Assembly: GCA_963786985.1 (NCBI GenBank)
Contig: CAWBBL010000026.1
Coordinates: 156,548-220,547 of the forward strand
Direction of reading: 5' to 3'
DNA: 64,000 nt
Source of the DNA: Desertimonas sp963786985
GTDB taxonomy: Bacteria; Actinomycetota; Acidimicrobiia; Acidimicrobiales; Ilumatobacteraceae
Positions 51,181-60,563 of this stretch are shown piece by piece (within the stretch, counting starts at the first letter, position 1; every line of letters begins with the position of its first letter). Under the pieces are notes generated by a model, which worked only from the letters and a program-made list of their open reading frames with translations, made no database searches and had not been told where the DNA came from. Both the position numbers and the translations under genes were made by a program.

Positions 51181-52034
51181 CACTCGACTGTGAACTCGCC
51201 CCCCATGCCTTCGGTGGTATGCGGAGGACCGGTTCCCTCAGCACCGTCCACGCTGCCCGTGGTCACGTAACAGGCGTAGAGGTACCGGCCGGGCGTGAGG
51301 TCGACCACCATGCCCGATGCCACGTCGGGACCGGTCGTTTCCACCTCATTGACGAACGTCGCGAACTGATCCAGTTCTTCTTCGGGAAATTCGAGCAGCT
51401 CGTCGATCGTGAGGTCGACTTCGTCGTTCACACGCATCACGACCATCTCGTGCGCTTCGCCCTCTTCGCTGTCGTTGAGTACGACGAACGCGGTCGGTCC
51501 CGCCGACACGGTCTCCGGGACGCCGCCGAAGTCGTAGTCGGTCAGCAGCGCACTGACGACGGCGATCCCGCACCCCTCGGCGAGACTGGGGTAGATCGTG
51601 GTGACGGCGGCGCTCATCTCGGGCGAGAACAACGCCATGGAGTCGCCACTCGTGGCGAACTGCTCGGTGCCATCCAAGTACACGTTGACAGCATCGGCGA
51701 TCTCGGCCGGGGCGTACTCGCGCAGCTCGGCGACGATGGGTGCGGCCGTTTCGGGATACCACGTGGCCAGATCGGCCGGATCCTCGGGACTGCTCGCGAG
51801 CGTCTGCTCGGCCTCGAGCCAGGTGTCACAAAACTCCTGGTCGAACGTACCCCCTGGAGCCGTCATCATCGGCGTGGTGCTCTCGACGCCTCCCCCTTCG
51901 CTCGCAGACGGCGCCGTCCCCTCGTCGCTGGCCGGCTCCGTCGGCGTCGTCGCCGCCGCCGTCGCAGCCAGACCGACGACCGAAGTCATCGCAACGACTG
52001 CTCCCGCGGCCCACTGCGTTCGTGATGCACTCAT
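51180..52034 (-). CDS. Secreted protein with a cupredoxin-like C-terminus
   Basis: The protein has 284 residues. A Sec signal peptide (about 1-29, ending ATAAATTPTEP) is followed by a Ser/Thr-rich spacer, a helical domain (FCDTWLEAEQTLASSPEDPADLATW to TSGDSMALFSPEM) and a C-terminal segment FATFVNEVETTGPDVASGMV to RYLYACYVTTGSVDG and PHTTEGMGGEFTVE. That last part looks like a cupredoxin-type beta sandwich, with Cys, His and Met near the expected places. Copper binding is possible. It is the partner of the cupredoxin gene that follows and overlaps it. Confidence 0.72.
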   Translation of the reverse strand: MSASRTQWAAGAVVAMTSVVGLAATAAATTPTEPASDEGTAPSASEGGGVESTTPMMTAPGGTFDQEFCDTWLEAEQTLASSPEDPADLATWYPETAAPIVAELREYAPAEIADAVNVYLDGTEQFATSGDSMALFSPEMSAAVTTIYPSLAEGCGIAVVSALLTDYDFGGVPETVSAGPTAFVVLNDSEEGEAHEMVVMRVNDEVDLTIDELLEFPEEELDQFATFVNEVETTGPDVASGMVVDLTPGRYLYACYVTTGSVDGAEGTGPPHTTEGMGGEFTVE

Positions 52035-52043
52035 GATGTCCTC

Positions 52044-52256
52044 CTACTGTTCCGTGGTCTCATAGCGGTCGGCGACGTTCGGTTCGTGATTCCGGACCTC
52101 GACGCCGGTCAGCTCGTCCCGGTACAGCTCACCCTCATGCGGTCCATGGCACACGATCACTGGGTGGTCAACCCGTTCGAGGAAGGACTGATCGAACTGC
52201 TCTCCGACTCCGGGTGACACATCAAGCAGGATCACCCCGAGCACCGACTTGTCCAT
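52044..52256 (-). CDS. Small protein of unknown function
   Basis: The protein has 70 residues, MDKSVLGVILLDVSPGVGEQ to NVADRYETTEQ. I do not recognise it. The ATG at 52256 follows GGGGGACG at a good distance, which supports translation. It precedes the secreted-protein gene by nine bases on the same strand, so it may be the first gene of that operon. No signal peptide or membrane helix is present. Confidence 0.5.
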   Translation of the reverse strand: MDKSVLGVILLDVSPGVGEQFDQSFLERVDHPVIVCHGPHEGELYRDELTGVEVRNHEPNVADRYETTEQ

Positions 52257-52568
52257 CACGTCCCCCTTCAACATTGGTCGCTGTGGTTATCGTGCGCCGG
52301 CGGCTCGTCGGCAACCAGAGTCGATGGTCCCGATCGGCTACCGCGCACACCAACCCCGCTCGGGTCCTCATCTGTTTGCTCCGTCTTCTCGGGCGGCGGT
52401 GTGGGCTTTGTAGATCTCGAACCAGGCGACGCCGACGATGCCGGCGGGTGAGCGCGGTGAACCAGTCGAGTGGTCGCGTCGTACCGGTTTCCGACGACCC
52501 AGTCTTCGCTGGCACGATGACGATGACGTGGGAGGTCACCGAGCGAGCTTCAGCCCCGGTGCGCAGAA

Positions 52569-52690
52569 ATGCCCTGATTGGGAGCGGGTCCACGAACCGA
52601 TCCGAAGCACCGAACGCTCGGCCCACGACTGTCCCATACTCGCGGGGAACAAGTCGGCCCCGCGCTATCCGGATAACGCCGGCTCGATGG
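52569..52690 (+). repeat. Island repeat, copy A
   Basis: GCACCGAACGCTCG at 52607 and the segments GACTGTCC, CGCGGGGAA and CGATGG recur in the same order at 53507-53625 (copy B), with matching sequence also upstream (GGGAGCG). Identity is roughly 75 percent by eye over about 120 bases. The whole stretch 52257-52849 shows no gene I can support. Confidence 0.55.
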
Positions 52691-52849
52691 TGCTACCGAA
52701 CGATGGGAGCCGACATTCGGGTAGCGGGTCATCTGAAGTCAGTGTGTGGAGAACGGCAGTTCGGAGCGCCCAGGCCTGCGATGGTTACTCGCTCTCAGGG
52801 ATTGCGATGAGTTCGGCTGCGTGGTAGCCGTGGTGGCGGCCGCATGCCG

Positions 52850-53381
52850 TCAGTCGGGAGTGATGCGGTACAAGCCACCGTTGTCGCCGTCGTAGCCTCC
52901 CACGGCCCAGATGGTGCCGTCCGGTGCGACCGAGACCGCGTTGATCGGCGTGCCCGCGAGGTAGAAGGTCTGTTGGTCCGTAGCAGGGTCGATGCAGGCC
53001 ACGCCGATGCCCTCGGTAAAGCAGAAGAAATCGGGCAGCCCGGGACTGAACGTCCCGGGCTGCCCGAGCGCCCAGAGGAGCGGACCCGGGGGGTGGGCGT
53101 CGTTGTCGGAGCGGCTGTAGGTGGTCGCGAGCCAGACGGTCCCATCAGCCGTGACGGTGACGTGGTCCATGTCATAGCGGTACGTCGGGTGTGTCTCGTC
53201 GAGGTCGTGACCGGCGTCGTCGCTGATGATGCGTTCGACGCCCGGCTCCACCTCCTCGGTCACGAGGCCGTCCAGCTCTGTGTCGTCCGGGTCTGTGTCG
53301 TCGGTGGCGTTCACCCCGACCGCCGACCCAGCCAGCACGGCGATCAGAACAGGCGCTCGCCAACATGATGTGCTTTCGCAT
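52850..53381 (-). CDS. Secreted propeller-like protein, frameshifted within its signal peptide
   Basis: GGAGGG four bases before the ATG at 53381 marks a clear start (MRKHIMLASA). After about 10 residues the reading passes to the next frame (PVLIAVLAGSAVGVNATDD), which runs on for 160 residues. Removing one base near 53350-53360 gives a 176-residue protein with a normal signal peptide. The body has HVTVTADGTVWLATTYSRSDND, IDPATDQQTFYLAGTPINAVSVAPDGTIWAVGGYDG, two or three beta-propeller-type repeats. The ligand is unknown. If not shifted, a GTG at 53338 would start a leaderless form. Confidence 0.6.
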
Positions 53382-53506
53382 CGAACCCTCCGGTTTCTCC
53401 CGCTCGTGGTCCCTGGCAGGACAGCGAACCCGCAGCGACCGTAGCTGCGGCACCCGAATCTGTGGCTCGAATACCCAGCCCCGCGCCGACGTCGCGGTGA
53501 TACATA

Positions 53507-53625
53507 GTGCCCGGTCGGGAGCGCCGACCGCGACCCGAGTAGCGCACCGAACGCTCGTCAGCCGACTGTCCGAGATCCGCGGGGAATAACCCGCCGTGCC
53601 GCGTCATCGAACGCCGGTTCGATGG
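53507..53625 (+). repeat. Island repeat, copy B
   Basis: This is the partner of 52569-52690, with GCACCGAACGCTCG at 53544 and CGCCGGTTCGATGG at its right end. It lies in the 1-kb stretch 53382-54382 in which I see only this repeat and one doubtful frame. Confidence 0.55.
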
Positions 53626-53967
53626 CATGGCGCCCGCCGACGCACCCGAGTGCTTGCTTTCGCGAGCACCCTTGCGTGCCCTGATTCGGCGCTCGGTGCG
53701 TGGTCGGCCTTGGCGCGAACGCAGTCGAAGTCGACGTTCTAGCGGTGTGCCCAACTGCGGCTAGGCCTGCGATGCGCGCACCGAACGGCGAACGGCGATT
53801 CGTCGGCGGTCGCGCCCGGGCGTCGGGCGGATGTCGCCGGCAGTTCACGCATTCCGGAGCTGTTGGTCCGCACCCCGGTCGCACCCGAGCCGAGTTCGTG
53901 GCTCTCAAGCGATCTGAGAGCCCGGTTCTGTCGGCAATGCTGGTTGTTCGGGCGTCATCGCCGTGTA

Positions 53968-54240
53968 CTAAACCTGTCGCCTGCCGTCGACTTGGGCGAC
54001 GAATTCCCAGGCTCCCACAGACCCAGCTCGGGGCCGCGCGCGGCACCGAGTAAGTCGGGGCGGAGTCCGTAGCTCGGTGCCGACGGCTCCGGCCCAGTCT
54101 GCGAGTGCCTCGCCGAGCGCTCGGAACCGGCCGGCGTAGTCCCCTCGGGGACCAAGGCTGGCAAGTTCGTCGACCATCCCGTCGAGCTCCGAATTGCTGA
54201 CGGGGTCGCCGTCGGCCCACCGCCGCCAGAGGTCAACAAT
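53968..54240 (-). pseudogene. Possible gene remnant
   Basis: The frame gives VDLWRRWADGDPVSNSELDG, then MVDELASLGPRGDYAGRFRA and LGEALADWAGAVGTELR, which looks like a real helical protein rather than a shadow. It has no in-frame start codon with a ribosome-binding site, and the sequence before it changes to an Arg/Pro-rich run. I do not recognise a family. It may be a truncated gene or noise. Confidence 0.3.
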
Positions 54241-54382
54241 TCGACTCGTCGTCGGCGGACGGCGACTTGCTCGCCGGCACGGTCGAGGCGGTCGGCGCCG
54301 AGGTGTCGGTAAAGGGCGGTTCTTACTTCCTCGACGTTTGCCTGAGCATTCTGTTAGCGGTCGACTCACCGCGTCGGTCCGC

Positions 54383-54667
54383 TCAGTCGTTTCTGGTGGC
54401 GTCGGGTGAGGTGCATCCGATGCGGTCGAGATCTCTGTCCATTTTGGCGAGCGTGGTCTCGTCGTCGTGTCGGGAACGTTGGTCGTACAGCTCCGAGCAG
54501 CTGGCCCCGCGGTCGAGGGCGCTTTGGAAGGTCCGGTAGTTGTGGACGACACTGCCGGAGCATCCGATGGTGGCGAGGAGTGCGGCGGCAGCGATGCCGG
54601 CGAGGGCCGCACCGGCCCAGGTCGGACGTTTGGTGGCGTGGTTCGGGGGGTTCGGGTGGGTGTTCAT
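54383..54667 (-). CDS. Small exported or membrane-anchored protein of unknown function
   Basis: The protein has 94 residues. AGGAG precedes the ATG at 54667. One hydrophobic segment (AGAALAGIAAAALLATIGC, about residues 18-36) ends in a cysteine that could be lipidated, although the lipobox is imperfect. The rest (NYRTFQSALDRGASCSELYDQRSRHDDETTL) is polar with two further cysteines. It follows the ABC permease gene by 38 bases on the same strand and may belong to that operon. Confidence 0.6.
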   Translation of the reverse strand: MNTHPNPPNHATKRPTWAGAALAGIAAAALLATIGCSGSVVHNYRTFQSALDRGASCSELYDQRSRHDDETTLAKMDRDLDRIGCTSPDATRND

Positions 54668-54705
54668 GGTTGCTCCTAGTTGGTGTTCGTGGCGACCGGG
54701 GGTGA

Positions 54706-55455
54706 TTAGGTGATGTCGCGGTCGATGGTGAGGCGTGTGCCGGCGGCGGCGAAGGCGGCGACGTAGACGGCGAAGATTCCGACGGCGGCAAGCACTGGGA
54801 GCCCGTCGTCGCTCGGTCCGATGTGGACGAGGGCTCGGCCGGCGGCTGCGGGCAGCCATTGCACAACGGCGGCGTCGTCGACTAGGTCGCCGATGAGCCC
54901 TTCGACGGCGAGCACCCAGATCAGCACCACCGCGGCGGCGGTCGTCTGGTTGCGGATGAGGGCACCGATGGACACACCGAGGGCCCCGTACAGCGCAGTC
55001 GACGCGACCAACCCGGCCGCGACCCGGACGCTTTCGCCGTCGAGGTGGACGTCGACGCCGCTGGCGTGTAGCCACGGCACGGCGATCGCCGTCGCGACGG
55101 CGAGCGACAGCAGGGCCATCAGTGCGCCGGTGAGTGAGTGGGCGACGAGCTTGGCGACCACGACGTCGCGCCGGCGGGGCGAGGCGAGGAAGGTGGTGGT
55201 GACCGTCTGATGCCGGTATTCACCGGCCATCCCGATCACGCCGAGCAGGACGGCGATGAGGGTGATGACGGCGGCCGGGCCGCCGATGACGTGGACCAGG
55301 CTGTCGGGTCCGAGCGGGTCGTTGCCCTGTCTCCCTGCAGCGCCGAGAATGGCGACCGTGACGATGCCGGCCACGGCGGGGGCGGCGCAAATGCCGGCCA
55401 CGATCGTGCGGGTGGCGCGCAGCTTGAGCAGTTCGGTGCGGACCAGGCGGTTCAT
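54706..55455 (-). CDS. ABC-2-type membrane subunit of an exporter
   Basis: The protein has 249 residues and six predicted helices. It starts MNRLVRTELLKLRATRTIV and has GEYRHQTVTTTFLASPRRRDVVVAKLVAHSLTGAL, the loop typical of ABC-2 permeases next to bacitracin/nisin-type or uncharacterised exporters. It pairs with the ATPase gene upstream through an ATGA overlap. The cargo is unknown. A LuxR-type two-component system is beside it. Confidence 0.85.
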   Translation of the reverse strand: MNRLVRTELLKLRATRTIVAGICAAPAVAGIVTVAILGAAGRQGNDPLGPDSLVHVIGGPAAVITLIAVLLGVIGMAGEYRHQTVTTTFLASPRRRDVVVAKLVAHSLTGALMALLSLAVATAIAVPWLHASGVDVHLDGESVRVAAGLVASTALYGALGVSIGALIRNQTTAAAVVLIWVLAVEGLIGDLVDDAAVVQWLPAAAGRALVHIGPSDDGLPVLAAVGIFAVYVAAFAAAGTRLTIDRDIT

Positions 55456-56351
55456 GACATCGCTCCTTCGGTGTTGGTGAGTGAGAAGAAGACGTCTTCG
55501 AGCTTCGACTCCTCGAGGCGCATCTCGTAGATGACGAGTCCGATCGTGCCGATCACTCGTCCGACCGCTTCGGGGCTGGTGCCGGTGGCCGTGACCTGGT
55601 CGGGCCCGCTGACGGCGGCGTCGATGCCACGTCTCGTCAGCTCCATGCGGAGGTGGTCGACTGCCGGGGTGCGGACGATGACGGCCGAGCGCGACCGGGT
55701 GGTGAGCTCGGCCAGCGGGGCGTTGGTGATCAGTCGGCCCTTGTCGAGGATGACGACGTGGTCGACGGTTTGGGCGACTTCGGCGAGGAGGTGACTGGAG
55801 ACGACGACGGTGTGTCCGGCGTCGGCCTGGCTGCGCAGGAAGGCGCGCAGCCAGTGCACGCCTTCTGGGTCGAGGCCGTTGGCGGGCTCGTCGAGGATGA
55901 GCACTGACGGCTCGCCGAGAAGGGCGCCGGCGAGGCCGATGCGCTGGCGCATGCCGAGCGAGAAGCCGCCGACACGGCGCTGCGCGTGCTCGGTCATGGC
56001 CACTTGGGCGAGCACATCGTCGACTCGCCGCTCTGGCAAGCCGGCCGCCGAGGCGAGGATGCGGAGGTGATCGACCGCCCGGCGGCCGGGGTGGAAGCTG
56101 GATGCTTCGAGCACGGCACCAACCTGGCGGGCGGGCTGATCGAGGTCGACGTAGCGTCGCCCGCCGAACGTGGCGCTCCCGGCGCTCGGGGCGACAAGTC
56201 CGAGCAGCATGCGCAGCGTGGTGGTCTTGCCGGCACCGTTTCGTCCGAGCAACCCAGTGATCGTCCCTGTCGCCAGTTCGAGGGTCAGGTCCTCGACGGC
56301 GGTCACCGCGCCGAAGCGCTTGGTGAGACCGTTCAGTTCGATGGCGGCCAT
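55452..56351 (-). CDS. ABC transporter ATPase (DrrA/CcmA-like exporter type)
   Basis: The protein has 299 residues. Walker A GRNGAGKTTTLRMLLG, signature FSLGMRQRIGLAGALL, Walker B VLILDEPANGLD and H-loop SSHLL are intact. GLDPEGVHWLRAFLRS is the exporter-type D-loop sequence. The ATG at 56351 follows AAGGAG. A longer form has no ribosome-binding site. With the ABC-2 subunit it makes an exporter or antibiotic-resistance pump. It is divergent from nothing and follows the response regulator by 100 bases on the same strand. Confidence 0.9.
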   Translation of the reverse strand: MAAIELNGLTKRFGAVTAVEDLTLELATGTITGLLGRNGAGKTTTLRMLLGLVAPSAGSATFGGRRYVDLDQPARQVGAVLEASSFHPGRRAVDHLRILASAAGLPERRVDDVLAQVAMTEHAQRRVGGFSLGMRQRIGLAGALLGEPSVLILDEPANGLDPEGVHWLRAFLRSQADAGHTVVVSSHLLAEVAQTVDHVVILDKGRLITNAPLAELTTRSRSAVIVRTPAVDHLRMELTRRGIDAAVSGPDQVTATGTSPEAVGRVIGTIGLVIYEMRLEESKLEDVFFSLTNTEGAMS

Positions 56352-56451
56352 GGGTCTGCTCCTTCCGATCGGCTCGGCGACGATCGCCAGGCCTGCGCCG
56401 AAGGTGACAGACGGAGCCCGATCCGTCATCGGGCACGGGATGCGTTGCGGG

Positions 56452-57117
56452 CTACTCCCCGGGGTGGATGAGCCCGCTCTCGTAGGCGATCACGACGAGC
56501 TGGGCCCGGTCGCGGGCGTAGAGCTTCGTCATCACGTGGCTCACGTGGGTCTTGGCGGTGGCCGGGCTGACGTAGAGCCGGGCGCCGATCTCGGCGTTCG
56601 ACAAGCCCCGTCCGACCAGGCTCAGCACCTCCCGCTCACGATCGGTGAGGATGTCCAATTGGGGCGGGGCGGCCCGATTCGGGTCGGGTCGTGCGGCCAG
56701 TTCCTCGATGATCCGGCGGGTCACGCTCGGGGCGAGGAGGGCGTCGCCGCGGAAGACGACCCGGATGGCGTCGAGGACATCCTCGGGTGGGGCATCCTTG
56801 AGCAGGAACCCGCTGGCACCGGCGCGGATGGCGGCATGCACGTAGTCGTCGACGTCGAAGGTCGTCAGCATCACCACCCGCACCGCGGCAAGATCCGCGT
56901 CGGAAGTGATCCGCCGGGTCGCTTCGATGCCGTCGAGCACCGGCATGCGGATGTCCATCAACACCACATCGGGCCGCTCCCGACGGGTCAACTCGACGGC
57001 CTCCTCGCCGTCGGCTGCTTCACCGACCAGTTCGAGGTCGGGGGCGTGGTCGATCATGGAGCGCAATCCGGTGCGGATCAGCGGCTGATCATCGGCGACA
57101 CCGACCCGCACGATCAC
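56452..57117 (-). CDS. NarL/LuxR-type response regulator
   Basis: The protein has 221 residues. Receiver features are VADDQPLIR, the phospho-acceptor in VVLMDIRMPVLDG, T in VMLTTFD and K in FLLKDAPPEDV. The output domain is LTDREREVLSLVGRGLSNAEIGARLYVSPATAKTHVSHVMTKL. The GTG at 57117 overlaps the kinase stop (GTGA). This kinase-regulator-exporter order is common for drug- or stress-responsive ABC exporters. Confidence 0.92.
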   Translation of the reverse strand: MIVRVGVADDQPLIRTGLRSMIDHAPDLELVGEAADGEEAVELTRRERPDVVLMDIRMPVLDGIEATRRITSDADLAAVRVVMLTTFDVDDYVHAAIRAGASGFLLKDAPPEDVLDAIRVVFRGDALLAPSVTRRIIEELAARPDPNRAAPPQLDILTDREREVLSLVGRGLSNAEIGARLYVSPATAKTHVSHVMTKLYARDRAQLVVIAYESGLIHPGE

Positions 57118-58295
57118 GTCGACGCCCCGAACGGGAGGTGCGCCGCGACGTGGAAACCGCCGATCGGGCCGGGCCCGACATCGAGATCGCCGTGATACAT
57201 CGCGACGCGCTCGCGCATGCCCGCCAGGCCGTGTCCTGTCGCCGCCGGCACCTGCGCCGAGTCATGCCCGGCCCGGCCTTCGTCGTCGACTTCGACGGTT
57301 ACGGCGTCGTCGGTGTAGCGCACGGTGACCGTCGCCCTGACCCGACCGGCGTGCTTGATCACGTTGGTCAGCGCCTCTTGCACGATGCGGTAGGCGGCGA
57401 GATCAACGCCGGCCGGCACGATCTTGCGTTCGCCTTCCACTCGCACTTCGACGGTGACACCCGACGCCACGACGTCGGCCACCAACGCGTCGAGGTTTCC
57501 GAGGCCGGGGGCGGGCGCTCGTGTGCCCGGTTGCTCGCTGTCGGCGCCGCGCAGGACACCCAGCATCCGCCGCATCTCCACCAGCGCCGAGCGGGTCGTC
57601 GTCTCGATCGTCGCCAACGCCTGGCGGGCAGCGACCGGGTCGTCGTCTGCGACCATTCGACCGGTGCCGGCGTGAACGGCGACCACGCTCATCGTGTGGG
57701 CCACCACGTCGTGCAGCTCGCGGGCGATCCGCAGCCGCTCGTCGGTCACTGCCCGGTCGGCCAACTCGATCCGGGCCTGCTCCAGCAGCCGGTTCTTGTC
57801 TTCCAGCTCAGCGGTGTACGCGCGACGGCTGCCGACATAGTTGCCGAGCAACCAGGCCGACACGATCAGCGCCGGCACGCCGACATCGGTCGGGCCCGGG
57901 CTCGCCGTCGCACCGACGACGCCGAACACCACCGCGGCCGCCAACACCAGCCGACCCTGCCGCGGCGCAAGCACGGCCGCCGCCGTATAGATCGACAGCA
58001 ACACGACCGGAGTCAACGCCACCGGATACTGCGCCGCCGCGAACACAACCCCAGTCACCAGACCGGCGAACACGGCCACCACCGGTGCCCAGCGGCGGAC
58101 GATCAGCGACGCGCTGTAGACCGCCACCAGCACGTACACGGCAACGTCGGGCTCGCGCAAGTCGTCGGCGACCGGGTCGGCCCCCACCAGCACCGCCGCA
58201 CTCAAACCGAACGCCGCGACCGCCACCACGGCGTCGACCACGACCAGGCGCCACCTCACGAACGGACCGTACCGGTTGCTCCCTGGGCGCCGCAT
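57114..58295 (-). CDS. Membrane histidine kinase (HisKA_3 type)
   Basis: The protein has 393 residues. Four or five hydrophobic helices (about residues 10-165) are followed by HisKA_3 (TDERLRIARELHDVVAHTMSVVAVHAG, phospho-His in ELHDVVAH) and HATPase (YRIVQEALTNVIKHAG, DDEGRAGHDS, GHGLAGMRERVAMYHG). No large sensor domain is present, as in kinases that sense through their membrane segment. It is the partner of the regulator it overlaps and probably controls the ABC exporter genes. Confidence 0.92.
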   Translation of the reverse strand: MRRPGSNRYGPFVRWRLVVVDAVVAVAAFGLSAAVLVGADPVADDLREPDVAVYVLVAVYSASLIVRRWAPVVAVFAGLVTGVVFAAAQYPVALTPVVLLSIYTAAAVLAPRQGRLVLAAAVVFGVVGATASPGPTDVGVPALIVSAWLLGNYVGSRRAYTAELEDKNRLLEQARIELADRAVTDERLRIARELHDVVAHTMSVVAVHAGTGRMVADDDPVAARQALATIETTTRSALVEMRRMLGVLRGADSEQPGTRAPAPGLGNLDALVADVVASGVTVEVRVEGERKIVPAGVDLAAYRIVQEALTNVIKHAGRVRATVTVRYTDDAVTVEVDDEGRAGHDSAQVPAATGHGLAGMRERVAMYHGDLDVGPGPIGGFHVAAHLPFGAST

Positions 58296-58928
58296 CAGCC
58301 CGAAGTCGTAGACCGAACCACAACCTCAGGCGTAGTACCTGGACGACGAGTGTCGACCTTTACGGCCAGCGCCAGCAGAACGTCCGCGTCAGCGAACATC
58401 TGGGAGTCGACCGGAGCAGCTTCAGGCGAATTCCCTGACTCGCTCGGTCGCTGCGCACTCAAGGCTGTCCGCGGTGACATCGTCGGGGGGTCGACAACGG
58501 CAGATCGCGGGCGTCAAGCTGCACGGGCCGCCGTCGAATCCGTCGGTGAGCACCCTCGAGTGCAGGTACTACCGCGTTCGGCGACACCCGATGTGTACGC
58601 CATCTGTGACATGCCGACAACGCGAGCGCCACAGCGGCGTCCCTGCCTTCAACGCCAGCGGCGCGGTGAGGCTCAGTCTGACTCCGTTGATGACTCCCGA
58701 GGATGTCGACGCCGCAGCTGCAAGACGCCGTCGTATCGCCTCCCCGGGACCTGACAACAGCGCCGACCTCGCCGACTGGCGACGTCGAGTCAGCCCTCAT
58801 CTAATACGTTCGGCTCGTGGCCTCAACATCGACGCAGTCGACGAGGACGACCCATTTCAGATCGACGATCAAGCGGCCCGTCTGTGCACGCACGCACCGC
58901 TCGGTTGTCTCGACGGACCGGGTCTCCG
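58296..58928. other. No recognisable gene
   Basis: Open frames exist on both strands but none shows a domain, signal peptide or ribosome-binding site. The region presumably holds the promoters of the kinase (minus) and the iminopeptidase (plus). I see no clear operator or repeat. Confidence 0.5.
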
Positions 58929-59876
58929 ATGGCTGAGCGGTATCCGGCGATCGAGCCTCACGACTCGGGGCTGCTTGCTGTTGGTGATGGACACGAGCTC
59001 CACTGGGAGACCGTTGGCAATCCAGCGGGGGCACCGGTCGTGTGGTTGCACGGCGGTCCGGGATCCGGTTGCTCGCCAGGCGATCGACGTTTCTTCGATC
59101 CTGGCAAGTACCGGGCGGTGCTGTTCGACCAGCGCGGCTGTGGCCGGTCGCGGCCACTCGCGGAAAGTGCCGCCGCCGACCTGTCCGCCAACACCACCGA
59201 CCATCTGGTGCGGGACATCGAGCTGTTGCGCAACCACCTGGGCGTCGCGCGGTGGGTCGTCACCGGCGTCTCGTGGGGTGTGACCCTGGCGCTCGCTTAC
59301 GCCCAGCGGCACCCCGACCGGGTGACCGCCATGGTGCTCGCGGCGGTGACCGCTGGGCGGCGCCTCGAGACCGAGTGGATCACCCGCGACATGCGGCGCG
59401 TGTTCCCACGGGAGTGGGACGCCTTTGCAGCCGCTGTGCCGGCCTCGGAACGGGATCGTGACCTCGCGGCCAAATACGCTCGGCTGCTCGCCAGCCCGGA
59501 CCCGGCGGTCACCGAGCGGGCGGCGCTGAGCTGGTGCGTCTGGGAGGACACCCACGTATCCCTGGCGCCGGGTTTCGAGCCGTGGCTCCAGCACGCCGAC
59601 TCGACGTTCCGGCAAGTGTTCGCCAGGTTGGTCACCCACTACTGGGCCAACGGCTGTTTCCTCGACGATGCGCCGATTCTCGCCGGGATGGACCGCATCG
59701 CCGAGATCCCCGCCGTGCTGATCCACGGCCGCTACGACGTGTCCGGACCACTGGACACCGCATGGGACCTACACCGCGCCTGGCCTGCGTCGCGTCTAGT
59801 GGTCCTCGAGGATGCCGGCCACGGCGGCGACTCGATGACTTCGGCGATCATCGACACGCTGAGCCAGCCCGCCTGA
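58929..59876 (+). CDS. pip: Prolyl iminopeptidase-like alpha/beta hydrolase
   Basis: The protein has 315 residues and no signal peptide. HGGPGSGCSPGDRRFFDPGKYRAVLFDQRGCGRS is the S33 family oxyanion region, and GVSWGVTLALAYAQ carries the nucleophile serine (G-x-S-W-G). The family sequence WCVWEDTHVSL is present, with the catalytic Asp in VLIHGRYDVSGP and His in VLEDAGHGGDS. The enzyme removes N-terminal proline from peptides. The ATG at 58929 starts the conserved MAERYPAIEPHDSGLLAV. Confidence 0.9.
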   Translation: MAERYPAIEPHDSGLLAVGDGHELHWETVGNPAGAPVVWLHGGPGSGCSPGDRRFFDPGKYRAVLFDQRGCGRSRPLAESAAADLSANTTDHLVRDIELLRNHLGVARWVVTGVSWGVTLALAYAQRHPDRVTAMVLAAVTAGRRLETEWITRDMRRVFPREWDAFAAAVPASERDRDLAAKYARLLASPDPAVTERAALSWCVWEDTHVSLAPGFEPWLQHADSTFRQVFARLVTHYWANGCFLDDAPILAGMDRIAEIPAVLIHGRYDVSGPLDTAWDLHRAWPASRLVVLEDAGHGGDSMTSAIIDTLSQPA

Positions 59877-60128
59877 GTGCCGCCGACCGGTCAGTAGCAG
59901 GCGCCACGGCGATACCCGGCCAACTTCGCGCTCCGGATGCCTGCCCTCGGCAGCGGCGCGACGACAGCGTCGGACTACAGAATGTGCGCGTCGCACAGTC
60001 TGGACAACATGGGAATGACGCCCAGCCGGTGTCCGCGACAATGGCCGTTCTGCCTCGGTTGTCAGGTCGCTTGCCTCTGGCAGCGTCACCTAAAGCGCGT
60101 TCAGGCTGAGGCTGAAGACAAGGAGTTC

Positions 60129-60353
60129 ATGATGGCGATTCCCATTGAGCGAATGAAGAGCAACCAGGACATGCAGGCATGGGAGTACACGACATTCGAC
60201 CTCACGAAGCCCAAGAGAGACATCGACGGCCTCAACCGACTTGGTCGCGAGGGTTGGGAAGCGGTCTCGATGGTGTCCTCGTGGGGCGTGGGCTGGCGCT
60301 TCGTGCACCCCATCGTTCTGCTGAAGCGGTCACTCCCGGACGACGCTCGGTAA
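60129..60353 (+). CDS. Small DUF4177-like protein
   Basis: The protein has 74 residues. MQAWEYTTFDLTKPKRDIDG, then LNRLGREGWEAVSMVSSWGV and GWRFVHPIVLLKR, match the DUF4177 pattern (WEYxxxx...LNxLGxxGWExV...LLKR), a small beta-rich domain of unknown role. AAGGAG lies three bases before this ATG and six before a second ATG at 60132, either of which may be used. The stretch 59877-60128 upstream holds no gene I can support. Confidence 0.72.
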   Translation: MMAIPIERMKSNQDMQAWEYTTFDLTKPKRDIDGLNRLGREGWEAVSMVSSWGVGWRFVHPIVLLKRSLPDDAR

Positions 60354-60563
60354 CGCAGTTCCATTCGCACCCCCACCCCACGTTGCGTGATTCGCCTCGC
60401 TGTCGGCGGCTCAGCATTCTTGGAATGGTCTTTGCCCGGTTCGATCGGAGAGCACGCCCGGGTTCGGATTCCACCGCACGGGGCGGCCTGGTGTCCTGAT
60501 CACGCGGCTGTGATCGAGCGACAATCCCTAGGCAAGCTGGGCAATTTTGGTGCCCCAAATAAA

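Noticed and set aside
57138..58754. 538-codon open frame on the plus strand
   Set aside because: It is antisense to the histidine kinase and its translation has no recognisable domain.
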